NCBI GenBank assembly: GCA_964429805.1
Contig: CAYSDH010000003.1
Location: forward strand, 44,479 to 108,478
DNA: 64,000 nucleotides
Direction: 5' to 3'
From: CAYSDH01 sp964429805
GTDB taxonomy: Bacteria > Bacteroidota > Bacteroidia > Flavobacteriales_D > JABDKJ01
The translations under genes and the position numbers were made by a program. Shown piece by piece: positions 37,483 through 47,142 of the stretch; within the stretch, counting starts at the first letter, position 1, and each line of letters starts with the position of its first letter. The notes beneath the pieces were generated by a model, which searched no databases, was not told the DNA's origin, and saw only the letters and a list, made by a program, of their open reading frames with translations.

Positions 37483-37725
37483 ATGAGCGAAGAGGAATCG
37501 TTTAATTACCGTAACACAGAACAAACAGAAACGCGTATGGCACTATTTACTATTGATGATCTTGATTACTTAGAGAATGGCGAGGAGAATTTCTTTGGCC
37601 GTTCAGGTAACGTAAAGCAAGATTGCCCCTCCGAAAGAAGTATTGATACCATTCTGAATTACAGCAGGGTATTGAGCATCAGACGATCAAAGCATATCGA
37701 TGAACTTCGAATGATTTTGAACTAG
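37483..37725 (+). CDS. Small acidic protein of unknown function downstream of the sigma gene
   Basis: An 80-residue soluble protein without signal peptide or membrane segment. The N-terminal half is acidic (SEEESFNYR, DDLDYLENGEENFF). The C-terminal half carries PSERSIDTILNYSRVLSI and ends in LRMILN. I recall a similar PSE...ILxYS...LN pattern in short Bacteroidota proteins next to sigma factor genes, but cannot verify this. A TAGCATTTG box ends nine bases before the ATG, so the message may be nearly leaderless. A strong terminator follows, so the gene forms its own short transcript. A regulatory partner of the sigma factor is possible. Confidence 0.68.
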   Translation: MSEEESFNYRNTEQTETRMALFTIDDLDYLENGEENFFGRSGNVKQDCPSERSIDTILNYSRVLSIRRSKHIDELRMILN

Positions 37726-37752
37726 AGCTGGAGACAATTTATACTTTTCAGG

Positions 37753-37782
37753 AGCCCTGACTTAACGGTCGGGGCTTTTTTT
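37753..37782 (+). terminator. Intrinsic terminator after the small gene
   Basis: AGCCCTGAC and GGTCGGGGCT form a stem with one wobble around TTAAC, followed by seven T. This supports the upstream small gene being transcribed as a unit. Confidence 0.85.
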
Positions 37783-37872
37783 ATGGGCTCACTTTGGTGT
37801 GCAGGGCCTTGGTTGAGGATTTCTCCGCTCGGCAAGTAGAATTCTCGTCAATCAGTCAGAGTCTCATTGAAT

Positions 37873-38508
37873 CTACTTCAACACTGACTTTCTTCCAATA
37901 GTCTGGGTAATGATGTCTTTTTCAATGTCCCATCCTCTCGCAGGAGAGTACTCGCGACCGTAAAAGATTATTTGAAGGTGGAGCTTATTCCAGGTCTCTT
38001 CGGGAAAGAGACGCTTGGCATCTTTCTCGGTTTGCTCTACACTTTTGCCATTACTCAGGTTCCACCTGTACATGAGGCGGTGTATGTGCGTGTCAACAGG
38101 AAAGGCTGGATAGCCAAATGCCTGAGACATAACCACAGAAGCTGTTTTATGCCCTACTGCGGGCAAAGCTTCGAGATCTTTAAAGTTATCTGGCACCTGA
38201 CCCTCATGCTTATCAAGCAAGATGTGTGAGAGTCCGTGTATGCCTTTTGATTTCATAGGCGAAAGCCCACAGGGTCTTATAATCGCCTTTATTTCTTCGA
38301 CTGTCATCTTAATCATGTCAGTCGGATTGTCGGCTTTTTCAAAGAGTAAAGGCGTAATGAGATTGACACGCTTGTCAGTGCATTGTGCAGAAAGAAGCAC
38401 AGCAATGAGCAGTGTATATGGATCTTTATGATCCAAAGGAATGGGGACTTTAGGGTAAAGTTCCTCAAGTGTGTCGATGAGGAATTGGACTTTTTGGGCT
38501 TTATTCAC
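37873..38508 (-). CDS. nth: Endonuclease III without the iron-sulfur cluster loop
   Basis: A 211-residue DNA glycosylase/AP lyase of base excision repair that removes oxidised pyrimidines. The helix-hairpin-helix LPAVGHKTASVV contains the Schiff-base Lys121, and VDTHIHRL contains the catalytic Asp139. The C-terminal C-x6-C-x2-C-x5-C cluster loop of E. coli Nth is absent: the region reads YGREYSPARGWDIEKDIITQTIG and has no cysteine. I believe such cluster-less forms occur in other Bacteroidota. The start is GTG, since the nearby ATG is out of frame. It is divergent from the YceI gene. Confidence 0.9.
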   Translation of the reverse strand: MNKAQKVQFLIDTLEELYPKVPIPLDHKDPYTLLIAVLLSAQCTDKRVNLITPLLFEKADNPTDMIKMTVEEIKAIIRPCGLSPMKSKGIHGLSHILLDKHEGQVPDNFKDLEALPAVGHKTASVVMSQAFGYPAFPVDTHIHRLMYRWNLSNGKSVEQTEKDAKRLFPEETWNKLHLQIIFYGREYSPARGWDIEKDIITQTIGRKSVLK

Positions 38509-38576
38509 TGCAAATGGCCATTTTTGACTTCGCTAAGGTAGGCACGAAATTTGTCTCCTCTTGTAAAATTTACTCT

Positions 38577-39104
38577 ATGAACACGCGTCATTTCACACTC
38601 TTTTTTTCCCTGCTTCTGAGCTACTCTATTCAAGCACAACAGATAGACACCGAGAAAAGCACCGTCACTTTTACAGTCAGCAATATGAAATCAAACACCG
38701 TGCATGGCACCTTAAGTGGCATGCAAGGTGAAGTACGATTTGACCCTAGTGACTTAACCAATGCCAAGTTTGACGTCTGTGCTGATGCAACCACCATCTT
38801 TACCGATAACAAGAAGAGGGATGAGCATCTTAAAAAAGAAGACTACCTACATACTGATGGTTTTGCCAGTATGTGCTTTACATCTTCTTCAGTAGAGAAG
38901 ACTGAAAAAGGTTTTTTGGCAAAGGGCACCCTTAGTCTGAGAGGAAAAACGGGTGAAGTAGAAATCGCTTTTGACAAAGCAGAAAACAGCTTGATGGGTA
39001 AAATGATTATAGACAGATATGACTACGACATTGGTGGCAAAGGAAAGTTTATGATTGGTCGAGAAGTGACGGTGACTATACTCTGTGTTCTTGCTGAAGG
39101 CTAA
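38577..39104 (+). CDS. YceI family periplasmic protein
   Basis: A 175-residue exported lipocalin-like protein. The signal peptide is FTLFFSLLLSYSIQAQ. The YceI pattern follows: an N-terminal STVTFTVSNMKSNTVHG, then GEVRFDPSDL, RDEHLKKEDYLHT and LSLRGKTGEVE. The family binds isoprenoid lipids, and some members act in stress resistance. I chose ATG 38577 because the signal peptide starts there; a start at 38514 would lie in the nth promoter region. Its stop overlaps the comEC stop by four bases. Confidence 0.88.
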   Translation: MNTRHFTLFFSLLLSYSIQAQQIDTEKSTVTFTVSNMKSNTVHGTLSGMQGEVRFDPSDLTNAKFDVCADATTIFTDNKKRDEHLKKEDYLHTDGFASMCFTSSSVEKTEKGFLAKGTLSLRGKTGEVEIAFDKAENSLMGKMIIDRYDYDIGGKGKFMIGREVTVTILCVLAEG

Positions 39105-41170
39105 TGTAATCTATCTCTAAAAAATCCATCAAAAACCACGGCATGCACATCCGCTTCTGATTCTAATCCAGCCATGAGTAGGTTGGCTTTTTTCTCGCGC
39201 ACAGTTGAGTCGATAATGATTTTTCGGCCCGTGTACGAGCTTAAAATCGCATCCATTTTCACTCCTCTGAAATACGAAATCACGAGATAGTCGACTTCAA
39301 TTGGCTCTTTGAGTTTCGGAAGGTCCGACCATGAATCTATTATCGCGATACTCTTTCCATGATAATCATAGAGACCAGGCACCACTTCTCTTAATTCACT
39401 AAACCGCGGCTCTGGTGCACCATGCTTGTTCCAATTATTTCTCAAGTGAAACTGCTGTTTATCCATATCTGCAGCAAGCAACGAGTCTGTGATTACATGG
39501 TTAGCTTGATCACTCAATATATTGACCACCGAACTTTTGTTGACGTCATAGACAGTCAAGAACTCATGTCGCTTAAAAGAATAAGTCTCGTAAAACTGAA
39601 CAACCAAAAGCCCCAAGACACAGGCTATAGATGTAATCAACAGTTTCTTTTTACGCTTTATGATGGCCATCGAAAGCAAGATGATAAGTGAGTATATCAA
39701 CCAGGTCTCGAGTATGCTGATGTCAATTCCAGAGATGAGTGCAGAGGGCAAGTTTTCTAAAAATATCACCGACTCATTGAGCGCCACAATGAGCCACTTT
39801 AGACCAAAGGCAATTGCCGCGCCTAGATAAGGAATCCAAAACGTCAGGAAGTAAGAAAAGCCAAACACAAGAATAAGGTAGGCCGCAGGAATGACGAGCA
39901 GATTAGAAAAAAGAAAATAAGTCGGGAACTGATGAAAATACAGCAGCCCGAGTGGAAAGGTCGCGATTTGGGCCGCTAGCGACACACACGTAATCTCCCA
40001 GATCAAGGTCGGCAACTTGGACTTAAAAAAGAGCAATGATTTTAATTTGGGCTGCAAATAAATAATCCCGACCACGGCCAGATAAGACAGCTGAAATCCA
40101 ACCTCCATAATGTAAAACGGATTAAACAAAAGCAGCACAAAAGCGGAAGCCGCGATCGTGTTATAGATATCGCTGGTTCGTTTAAAAAGTCGCGCCATGG
40201 CAATGGCTGTAAACATGGTTGATGCGCGGACTACTGAAGGTGACATACCCGTGATAAAAGCAAAGCCCCACATAACAATCAAGATGAGCACTGTCTCTAT
40301 TATTACTCCACGTGGCAGTTGTCTCAGCACCTTGAGTACTTTAGAAAGAAACAAGAATAAAATACCCATGTGCAGTCCTGACACTGCCAACACGTGCATG
40401 GCTCCAGCTCCAGCATAGGCGTGCATGAGCTCAGCACTGAGTTGATCTTTCTTGCCTAGCAAGAGAGCCGATGCAATGGCCATCTCATCATCTCCGAGCC
40501 CTTCGTTTTTTAGCTGGGCAATGAGAAGGGTTCGGGCTCTCTCCGCATACGTGAAGATGTTTGGATTTTTTTCGAGGAGCATCCAGCCGCCCGACTTGAT
40601 AAACTGCTGATGATAAATGTCCCTAAATGACAGAAATCGCTTGTAATTAAACTCTCCAGGATTTGCAGGCTCTTCTAGCTCGGTCAGCTTTGCCTGAACT
40701 AAGAGTTTATCACCACGTTCTAAGTTGCCCGCCAGGCTATCTTTACTCAAGTAGACCAACATGTTGCCTAGCGCGGGCCTCCATTCTCCCATGGACTTGA
40801 CCTGCTTTATGGAGAGCACCGTGCGAAATGACCTTTTCTTTTCGGTGAGGGATTCTTCGAGGACTCCAATCATCCACTGCCCGTCATTAATCTGAGCAAA
40901 ATGCTGCGGATTGTCTTTTGAGACAGACTCTAAAGTCAGCATCCCTCCTGCCCCCAAAATCATGATAAAAACCAGAGGCGCTTGAAAGTACTTGAGTCGA
41001 AAACTGATTCTAAAATCATTGACGTTAAGCAAGAAAAGCATACCAACAAACCCCAGAATGATACAGACCACAAACAGCCCCATATCGACCTTGAGGAAGA
41101 CCGCACTCAATATCCCAAGTATAAGAGGGAGGAGCAGGCGCACGAATGGCATACGGTTCCAGGTATACAT
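39101..41170 (-). CDS. comEC: ComEC/Rec2 family DNA uptake channel
   Basis: A 689-residue inner-membrane protein for transport of single-stranded DNA in natural transformation. Two or three N-terminal helices precede a DUF4131 domain (about 60-190). The competence domain follows with HVLAVSGLHMGILF and GMSPSVVRAS in a set of about nine helices. The C-terminal part keeps the beta-lactamase-like fold (LTVYDVNKSSVVNIL, DYLVISYFRGVKMDAI) but lacks the HxHxDH zinc motif, which I think is common in this phylum. No other competence genes are near. Whether the organism is transformable cannot be said. Confidence 0.9.
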   Translation of the reverse strand: MYTWNRMPFVRLLLPLILGILSAVFLKVDMGLFVVCIILGFVGMLFLLNVNDFRISFRLKYFQAPLVFIMILGAGGMLTLESVSKDNPQHFAQINDGQWMIGVLEESLTEKKRSFRTVLSIKQVKSMGEWRPALGNMLVYLSKDSLAGNLERGDKLLVQAKLTELEEPANPGEFNYKRFLSFRDIYHQQFIKSGGWMLLEKNPNIFTYAERARTLLIAQLKNEGLGDDEMAIASALLLGKKDQLSAELMHAYAGAGAMHVLAVSGLHMGILFLFLSKVLKVLRQLPRGVIIETVLILIVMWGFAFITGMSPSVVRASTMFTAIAMARLFKRTSDIYNTIAASAFVLLLFNPFYIMEVGFQLSYLAVVGIIYLQPKLKSLLFFKSKLPTLIWEITCVSLAAQIATFPLGLLYFHQFPTYFLFSNLLVIPAAYLILVFGFSYFLTFWIPYLGAAIAFGLKWLIVALNESVIFLENLPSALISGIDISILETWLIYSLIILLSMAIIKRKKKLLITSIACVLGLLVVQFYETYSFKRHEFLTVYDVNKSSVVNILSDQANHVITDSLLAADMDKQQFHLRNNWNKHGAPEPRFSELREVVPGLYDYHGKSIAIIDSWSDLPKLKEPIEVDYLVISYFRGVKMDAILSSYTGRKIIIDSTVREKKANLLMAGLESEADVHAVVFDGFFRDRLH

Positions 41171-41253
41171 CTATTGGCAAATTAGAACACGCAGTTTACG
41201 AATAATCCCAGCCTCCTGTCCAGTCTAATCTCGGACTTAGATTTTCAATTTAT

Positions 41254-42609
41254 TCACGGATTGACACGCTCTTTGTAGAGGTATTTTTTTTGAGCAGACT
41301 CAAATGGTCGGTAGACATAATAGACCTCTCCCTCGCGCATTTGTATCTCTGTGGGATAATCATAAGTCAAGTCGACAGTAGCTTTTATCTTGCCTGTTGT
41401 CTTATCTATTTCTGTCAATTGACACTGGCCGCCAGGTCGTTGAAAAACAGCATACACTTGGCCCGTAGACTCATCCATCACGAGTAGTTCGGTGAAGTGA
41501 TTATTCATCACTTTTTTTGGAGAATGATAGCCGATGGTTACTGAGTCTATGGGCTCTTCATTTTTGTCATGAGTGAAGAGCATGTTGTTATAATGGTCGA
41601 AGATGTACATGGTGTCTTGGTGAATGAACATGGGCGCATAAATGGGGTCATAGTAGAGCCCATCTTCAAAGGTAGAGATGCATGCCAGCACCTCTCTGTC
41701 CACCCCAGTCTCGAGTTCCATTCTCCACAACTTTAACTTGTCTCGTGTCTTGAGGTATTTGTATTCTGCCCTACACAGCTCAAGCATAAAGTCATCAGCC
41801 ACCTGCCTGATTTTAGAATATGTACTGTCTTGCCTGTCAAAAGCGTAATAGTCAAATGCCGGAAATTTCTCCATCCACGTTGAGAAGTAGATGCGGTTTT
41901 CTATGGTATCAACTATCGGCTCTATTTGCTCTTCAAAAGCACTGAGATCAACCCTCTGATAGGATATACGCTGAGCCTCTACGGAAATGAGAAACAAGTT
42001 TTTTTTAGTCTCGAGATATATCCTATCGGCATAGTCACGACTCAGATTTTGAGCCTCTACAGAAAGTGGAAGTGTTATGGAGTCTACATAGTTCTGTTGC
42101 CTGTCGACCAGATACAGGCGCGCAGCCTTACGCAAGTTTTTCTCATAAGTAAGGAGCAGAATGTGTTCATCAATAAACTCATAATCAGACACACTGTGAC
42201 GCTGACTTGAGTAGACCACATCTGGGATTTTCTCGGACAGAATATCGACTGGCTCGATAGAATATGCCTTAGACTTGATCTCTAGATTAATCGTCAAGAC
42301 TCCGTCCTTCATCTGCTTCGCGATGAATGCCGCAGATAACTCACGTGAGGTGGTTTCGTAACCCAAATGACTTGTGACCAGCACAAACCCACCAGTCAGA
42401 GAGGCGGGCAGGATCATGGAGTACGCACCCAACCTGTTGGTTGATGCCCCTCGCTTGCTGGCGGCACTAACCGTCACGTGACAATTAGTGACATACTCTT
42501 GCGCCACTATGTCAGTCACTGTGCCACGCAAGAGGAACTCCTCTTCTTGTGCGCAGCAGGCAAGTGTCAAGAATAGTGATATGCAGACAAGGGCCGTTTT
42601 CATCGTCAT
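41254..42609 (-). CDS. Exported protein with carboxypeptidase-like regulatory domain and propeller-like region
   Basis: A 451-residue exported protein. The signal sequence has a cysteine pair at ACCAQ, so it could also be a lipoprotein, although the lipobox is poor. Residues 26-105 form a CarboxypepD_reg-like beta-sandwich (LLRGTVTDIVAQEYVTNCHV, GYETTSREL). The rest (about 140-445) repeats strand pairs around Tyr/Asp-rich turns, like a six-bladed propeller of the 6-bladed peptide-like family (FEDGLYYDPIYAPMFIHQDTMYIFDHYN). I do not recognise a named function. It lies alone between comEC and mutS. Confidence 0.75.
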   Translation of the reverse strand: MTMKTALVCISLFLTLACCAQEEEFLLRGTVTDIVAQEYVTNCHVTVSAASKRGASTNRLGAYSMILPASLTGGFVLVTSHLGYETTSRELSAAFIAKQMKDGVLTINLEIKSKAYSIEPVDILSEKIPDVVYSSQRHSVSDYEFIDEHILLLTYEKNLRKAARLYLVDRQQNYVDSITLPLSVEAQNLSRDYADRIYLETKKNLFLISVEAQRISYQRVDLSAFEEQIEPIVDTIENRIYFSTWMEKFPAFDYYAFDRQDSTYSKIRQVADDFMLELCRAEYKYLKTRDKLKLWRMELETGVDREVLACISTFEDGLYYDPIYAPMFIHQDTMYIFDHYNNMLFTHDKNEEPIDSVTIGYHSPKKVMNNHFTELLVMDESTGQVYAVFQRPGGQCQLTEIDKTTGKIKATVDLTYDYPTEIQMREGEVYYVYRPFESAQKKYLYKERVNP

Positions 42610-42758
42610 CTATATAGATGCATTCAAGGCTAATATTTCACAAAAATTGTGCTGAAAAAAAAACCAAACCTTTCAATTTAGAAAAGTACTTCCCGCACTA
42701 CTCCGTCTTGCTCTGAAAATAACTGAAGGCCATTTGAATGAAAACAATGCGCTGCAGA

Positions 42759-45425
42759 TTACCCTCCAATCAACTTCTTGATTTCATTAAGCTTCATGAG
42801 CGCCTCTACGGGTGTGAGTGTATTGATGTCGAGATGGAGAATCTGCTCTCGTATATTTTCTAGAACAGGATCATCTAACTTAAAGAAGCTCAGCTGCATG
42901 TCATCACTCTCCATGACTGGCACAGTCTCCGTAGACTCTGACCTTCGATGATTTTTTTCTAAGAAACCGAGCACTTCATTGGCACGCAACACAACTTGCT
43001 GAGGCATGCCTGCCATGCGCGCCACGTGTATACCAAAACTGTGATTTGAACCACCTTGCTTGAGCTTACGCAAGAAGATGATTCTGTTCTCCACTTCTTT
43101 GACCGAGACATTAAAATTCTTGATACGAGCAAACTCATCCGTCATCTGGTTGAGCTCGTGATAATGAGTCGCAAAAAGCGTCTTCGCCCTTGACTTTGGG
43201 TGCTCATGGATAAATTCTGAAATGGCCCACGCAATTGAAATACCATCATAGGTGCTTGTCCCACGACCTATTTCATCTAGAAGGATCAGACTCTTGGCCG
43301 AAATATTATTTAAGATACTGGCCGTCTCATTCATCTCAACCATGAAGGTGGACTCACCGCTTGAGATATTGTCTGAGGCTCCGACTCTGGTAAAGATTTT
43401 GTCGACCAATCCGATGTCGGCCTTTTTGGCAGGCACATACGCACCCATTTGCGCCATAAGTACGATTAAGGCTGTCTGTCTGAGCAAGGCTGACTTACCA
43501 GACATGTTAGGTCCAGTGATAATCATAATCTGTTGCTCTAGGGGGTCTAAAAGCACATCGTTAGCCACATAGCTTTCACCCACGGGCAGATTCATCTCAA
43601 TCACCGGATGACGCCCTTCTTTGATGTCAAGCACATCTCCTTCACTGAGATCGGGTCTGACATAAGCATTGCGGATGGCCAGCTTCGCAAATGACAAGAG
43701 GCAATCAAGTCGAGCAATGATTCCGGCATTGTGTTTTATCGGCACAATGTATTCGGCAAGTGACTTTACTAACTCTGCATATATACGCTCCTCAATGGCA
43801 CCAATCTTCCCTTCTGCAGTCAGTATTTTCTCTTCGTACTCTTTTAGTTCAGGAGTGATATATCGCTCCGCTTGAGTGAGGGTCTGCTTGCGAATCCACT
43901 CTTCTGGCACCTTGTCTTTATAGGTGTTTCGGACTTCGAGGTAATAGCCAAACACATTATTATAGCTCACCTTGAGCGAAGCAATACCAGTGCGTTCGCT
44001 TTCCCTTTTTTGCATCTCAAGTAGATGATCTTTACCTGAAAAGGCGATGGATCTCAACTCGTCTAATTCTTTGTCTACTCCAGATTTAATGACTCCACCC
44101 TTGTGCAGAAGGACGGGCGCCTCGTCTTCCAGTTCGGTATTGATTCTGTTCAGAATCTTTGGACACTCGTTGAGCTGATCATGGAGCTTGTTTAGCTCAT
44201 CAAGGTCATCTTTGATGTGCATTTTTAGCGCAGGAATAAGTGTCAACGCACGCTTTAGCTGAACGACCTCACGCGGATTAATACGCTGAACGGCCACTTT
44301 AGAAATCAGTCTTTCGAGGTCACCTATTTGCTTGATGGTCAAGCTAATTTCGGATGCACGCTCTTGGTCTTCTATAAAAAACCCAACTACATCATGACGC
44401 GCTTCTATCGCCTCTTTTTCTTTAAGCGGCAAGACCATCCATCTGCGCATGAGACGCCCACCCATGGGACTAACGGTCTGGTCAAGGACATCAATAAGCG
44501 CTCGCCCCCCCGCATGATTGGTTTGAAATAACTCCAGATTTCGGATGGTAAACTTGTCGAGCCACACAAAGTCATCCGTGCCAATGCGAGAGATAGAGTC
44601 AACGTGTTGTAGCCTATCGTTTCTGGTTTCTCCAAGATAATGCAAGACGGCACCCGCAGCGGTGATGCTCAACTCCATGTCATCAACACCATAGCCCTTG
44701 AGGGTTTTGGTCTTGAAGTGTCGGAGCATTATCTCACGGCCAAAGTCTCCTGAAAACACCCACTCGTCAAGCGCATAGGTGTGAAACTCATCGGCAAATT
44801 GCTCGTCATATTCTGCTTTGGCATCTTTTGAGTACAGAATCTCGCTTGGAGAAAGACCTTGTATCAACTTATCTATATAGTCTCTGCTTCCTTGAGAGAC
44901 CAAAAACTCTCCGGTAGAGATGTCTACAAGCGCGAGTCCAATGCCGTCTTTGGCGTAATGAACTGCGGCCAAGAAATTATTTTTTCGCTGCTCGAGTACC
45001 TGGTCGTTGATGGCCACACCTGGCGTGACAAGTTCGGTTACACCTCTTTTGACGATGCTTTTAGTGGCCTTTGGGTCTTCAAGTTGATCGCAGATGGCGA
45101 CACGGTAACCCGCTCTCACCAACTTGGGCAGGTAGGTGTCGATAGAGTGATGAGGAAAGCCTGCTAAGTCAATAAAAGCAGCTGCTCCATTTTTTCGTTT
45201 GGTGAGGACGATACCCAACACGTCAGCCACTTTGACGGCATCAGACCCAAACGTCTCGTAAAAATCTCCTACACGAAAAAGTAACAGCGCATCAGGATAT
45301 TTCGCCTTGATGGAGTTATACTGTTTCATCAAAGGGGTCTCCTTCGGCTTTGACTTTGCCGCTGACTTCTTCTTTACTTTCTTCGCAACTTCCACCTCTT
45401 TATTCCTTTCCTTCGCAAGGTACAT
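42759..45425 (-). CDS. mutS: DNA mismatch repair protein MutS
   Basis: An 888-residue mismatch sensor. The mismatch-binding Phe-x-Glu motif is in [10 protein letters not shown] near residue 54. The connector, lever and clamp domains follow, and the ATPase has Walker [14 protein letters not shown], the STFMVEM loop and [14 protein letters not shown]. The last 60 residues contain the dimerisation helix. The N-terminal 35 residues are Lys-rich; a GTG ten codons in ([10 protein letters not shown]) could be the true start, leaving MutS a little shorter. It is divergent from the methyltransferase at 45464, separated by 38 bases. Confidence 0.96.
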   Translation of the reverse strand: MYLAKERNKEVEVAKKVKKKSAAKSKPKETPLMKQYNSIKAKYPDALLLFRVGDFYETFGSDAVKVADVLGIVLTKRKNGAAAFIDLAGFPHHSIDTYLPKLVRAGYRVAICDQLEDPKATKSIVKRGVTELVTPGVAINDQVLEQRKNNFLAAVHYAKDGIGLALVDISTGEFLVSQGSRDYIDKLIQGLSPSEILYSKDAKAEYDEQFADEFHTYALDEWVFSGDFGREIMLRHFKTKTLKGYGVDDMELSITAAGAVLHYLGETRNDRLQHVDSISRIGTDDFVWLDKFTIRNLELFQTNHAGGRALIDVLDQTVSPMGGRLMRRWMVLPLKEKEAIEARHDVVGFFIEDQERASEISLTIKQIGDLERLISKVAVQRINPREVVQLKRALTLIPALKMHIKDDLDELNKLHDQLNECPKILNRINTELEDEAPVLLHKGGVIKSGVDKELDELRSIAFSGKDHLLEMQKRESERTGIASLKVSYNNVFGYYLEVRNTYKDKVPEEWIRKQTLTQAERYITPELKEYEEKILTAEGKIGAIEERIYAELVKSLAEYIVPIKHNAGIIARLDCLLSFAKLAIRNAYVRPDLSEGDVLDIKEGRHPVIEMNLPVGESYVANDVLLDPLEQQIMIITGPNMSGKSALLRQTALIVLMAQMGAYVPAKKADIGLVDKIFTRVGASDNISSGESTFMVEMNETASILNNISAKSLILLDEIGRGTSTYDGISIAWAISEFIHEHPKSRAKTLFATHYHELNQMTDEFARIKNFNVSVKEVENRIIFLRKLKQGGSNHSFGIHVARMAGMPQQVVLRANEVLGFLEKNHRRSESTETVPVMESDDMQLSFFKLDDPVLENIREQILHLDINTLTPVEALMKLNEIKKLIGG

Positions 45426-45463
45426 TCGTCACCTTGGATGACCAATTTCACCAAAGACCAGTT

Positions 45464-45997
45464 ATGAACAGAAAATCGACCATGGATGAATTAAATCGAC
45501 TAAGTATCGATGAATTTAAACAGGCTGAAAAAGCACCAATCATTCTTGTGCTAGACAATATTAGAAGCTTGCTCAACATAGGGTCGATTTTTAGAACGGC
45601 TGATGCGTTTAGGGTTGCACATATACACCTCAGCGGAATTACTGCTCAGCCACCCCATCGCGACATTCAAAAAACAGCGCTTGGAGCTACTGAAACGGTA
45701 AGTTGGTCTCATATCTCAGACACTATTGAGTGCTGCCAGTCACTTAAAAAAGATGGGTATCAATTGTTGGCGCTAGAGCAGACTACAGAATCTATTGATA
45801 TCACTGACTGGTCTGCTGCTGAGGACGAAAAAGTGGCCCTTGTTATTGGCAATGAAGTAGACGGAGTGCAGGAGGAAGTAATCCAGATCTGTGATAAATC
45901 ATTGGAAATTGCCCAGTATGGCTCAAAGCACTCACTCAATGTTGCAGTGAGCACGGGAATAGCGATACACGCTATATATCAGTTACTTAAGGTCTGA
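45464..45997 (+). CDS. SpoU/TrmH family RNA 2'-O-methyltransferase
   Basis: A 177-residue knotted (SPOUT) methyltransferase that uses S-adenosylmethionine on tRNA or rRNA ribose. Motif 1 is DNIRSLLNIGSIFRTADAF, motif 2 is LVIGNEVDGV and motif 3 is KHSLNVAVSTGIAIH. There is no extra N-terminal RNA-binding domain. I chose ATG 45464, since an upstream frame start at 45350 would overlap mutS in antisense. A second ATG at 45482 is possible. The exact RNA target cannot be told; a role as TrmH- or TrmL-like enzyme is likely. Confidence 0.88.
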   Translation: MNRKSTMDELNRLSIDEFKQAEKAPIILVLDNIRSLLNIGSIFRTADAFRVAHIHLSGITAQPPHRDIQKTALGATETVSWSHISDTIECCQSLKKDGYQLLALEQTTESIDITDWSAAEDEKVALVIGNEVDGVQEEVIQICDKSLEIAQYGSKHSLNVAVSTGIAIHAIYQLLKV

Positions 45998-46090
45998 GCG
46001 GTGAAATTCATGGTATAATTTCTTGGGTATTTTACTTTACTCGGAATAGCCCTATTTCGTATATTTACTTTATATTCAAGGTAGTCAAAG

Positions 46091-47095
46091 GTGATAAAGC
46101 AACTCAGAATAGGGATTTTTCTAATAGTCGGCATCTTGTTCGCGCAAGACATGGCCGCTCAGTATTACCGTAACCAGGGATACTGGAGAAAAAGTAGACT
46201 TCAATTTGCACTCGGTGTAGGCACATCAAATTTTCTTGGTGAACTCGGTGGAAGAGATCGTGTCGGCTCAGACTTCATCTGGGATCTTGAAACGAAACAA
46301 TTTAAGCCGGCTTTTTCTGTCGGAATGAGATACTTCATCAAACCAAAACTTGCTCTACGCTTTCAAGGAAGCTATGCGGTCCTGTCTGGAGATGACGCGT
46401 TGACCGAAGAGCGATTTAGAAGTAACAGGAATTTACATTTCAAATCTCCGCTATACGAAGTCTCACTCATCCTTGAAGCGAACATACACACCGTTAGACC
46501 GGGCCACCGCTATAACCTGTCTGGAGTTCGTGGAAAAAAACCTAGAGCGGCTAACATTTATGCCTTTGCAGGTATAGGCGGTATACACTTCAATCCAAAA
46601 GGTCTCTATATCAATGGCGGTCAGGAAGTGTGGGAACCCTTGCGTCCACTTGGCACTGAGGGTCAAAATGTAGATTTGAATGATGACAATGAGCCTTATT
46701 CTCAGTACTCCATAGTCATACCGATGGGTATTGGTTACCGTACAAAGATGAAAGGGCCAATGATGCTTGGAATAGAAATTGGTCATCGTATGACGTTTAC
46801 TGACTACATAGATGATGTTAGTACATCATACTATGGTACACGTCAACAGTTGAACAACGACCCTAACGTGAGTCCATTGGCCGCCTATTTCTCTGACCCA
46901 AGCCTTCAGTACTACATTGATGAGTCAGGTGAGACAGTTCCCGAAATCATCTCATATGAAGGTGAGCAGCGCGGTGATGAAACCGACAATGATGCATTCC
47001 TTTTTGCTCAACTCACCATGAGTTATAAATTTTCAAGCAAGCCTTACCGTAAGCGTAGGCCGTCTAAGAAAAAGGGACGAAGAGTTGTATTCTGA
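46091..47095 (+). CDS. DUF6089-like outer-membrane beta-barrel protein
   Basis: A 334-residue exported protein with a GTG start and signal peptide (IGIFLIVGILFAQDMAAQ). The mature protein begins YYRNQGYWRKSRLQFALGVG and has barrel strands throughout (FALGVGTSNFLGELGG, SVGMRYFIKPKLALRFQGSY). It matches the pattern I associate with DUF6089, a Bacteroidota barrel family. The C-terminal tail is strongly basic (YRKRRPSKKKGRRVVF) and ends in Phe. The function is unknown. The gene stands alone, followed by the repeat region. Confidence 0.78.
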   Translation: MIKQLRIGIFLIVGILFAQDMAAQYYRNQGYWRKSRLQFALGVGTSNFLGELGGRDRVGSDFIWDLETKQFKPAFSVGMRYFIKPKLALRFQGSYAVLSGDDALTEERFRSNRNLHFKSPLYEVSLILEANIHTVRPGHRYNLSGVRGKKPRAANIYAFAGIGGIHFNPKGLYINGGQEVWEPLRPLGTEGQNVDLNDDNEPYSQYSIVIPMGIGYRTKMKGPMMLGIEIGHRMTFTDYIDDVSTSYYGTRQQLNNDPNVSPLAAYFSDPSLQYYIDESGETVPEIISYEGEQRGDETDNDAFLFAQLTMSYKFSSKPYRKRRPSKKKGRRVVF

Positions 47096-47142
47096 TTCTT
47101 TTTCGTAGCTCTTATTTAATTTTTACTTCTTCTTAGTTCTGA

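Noticed and set aside
45350..45463. Upstream start of the SpoU methyltransferase
   Set aside because: Would run antisense into the mutS 5' end; the family starts near 45464 or 45482.
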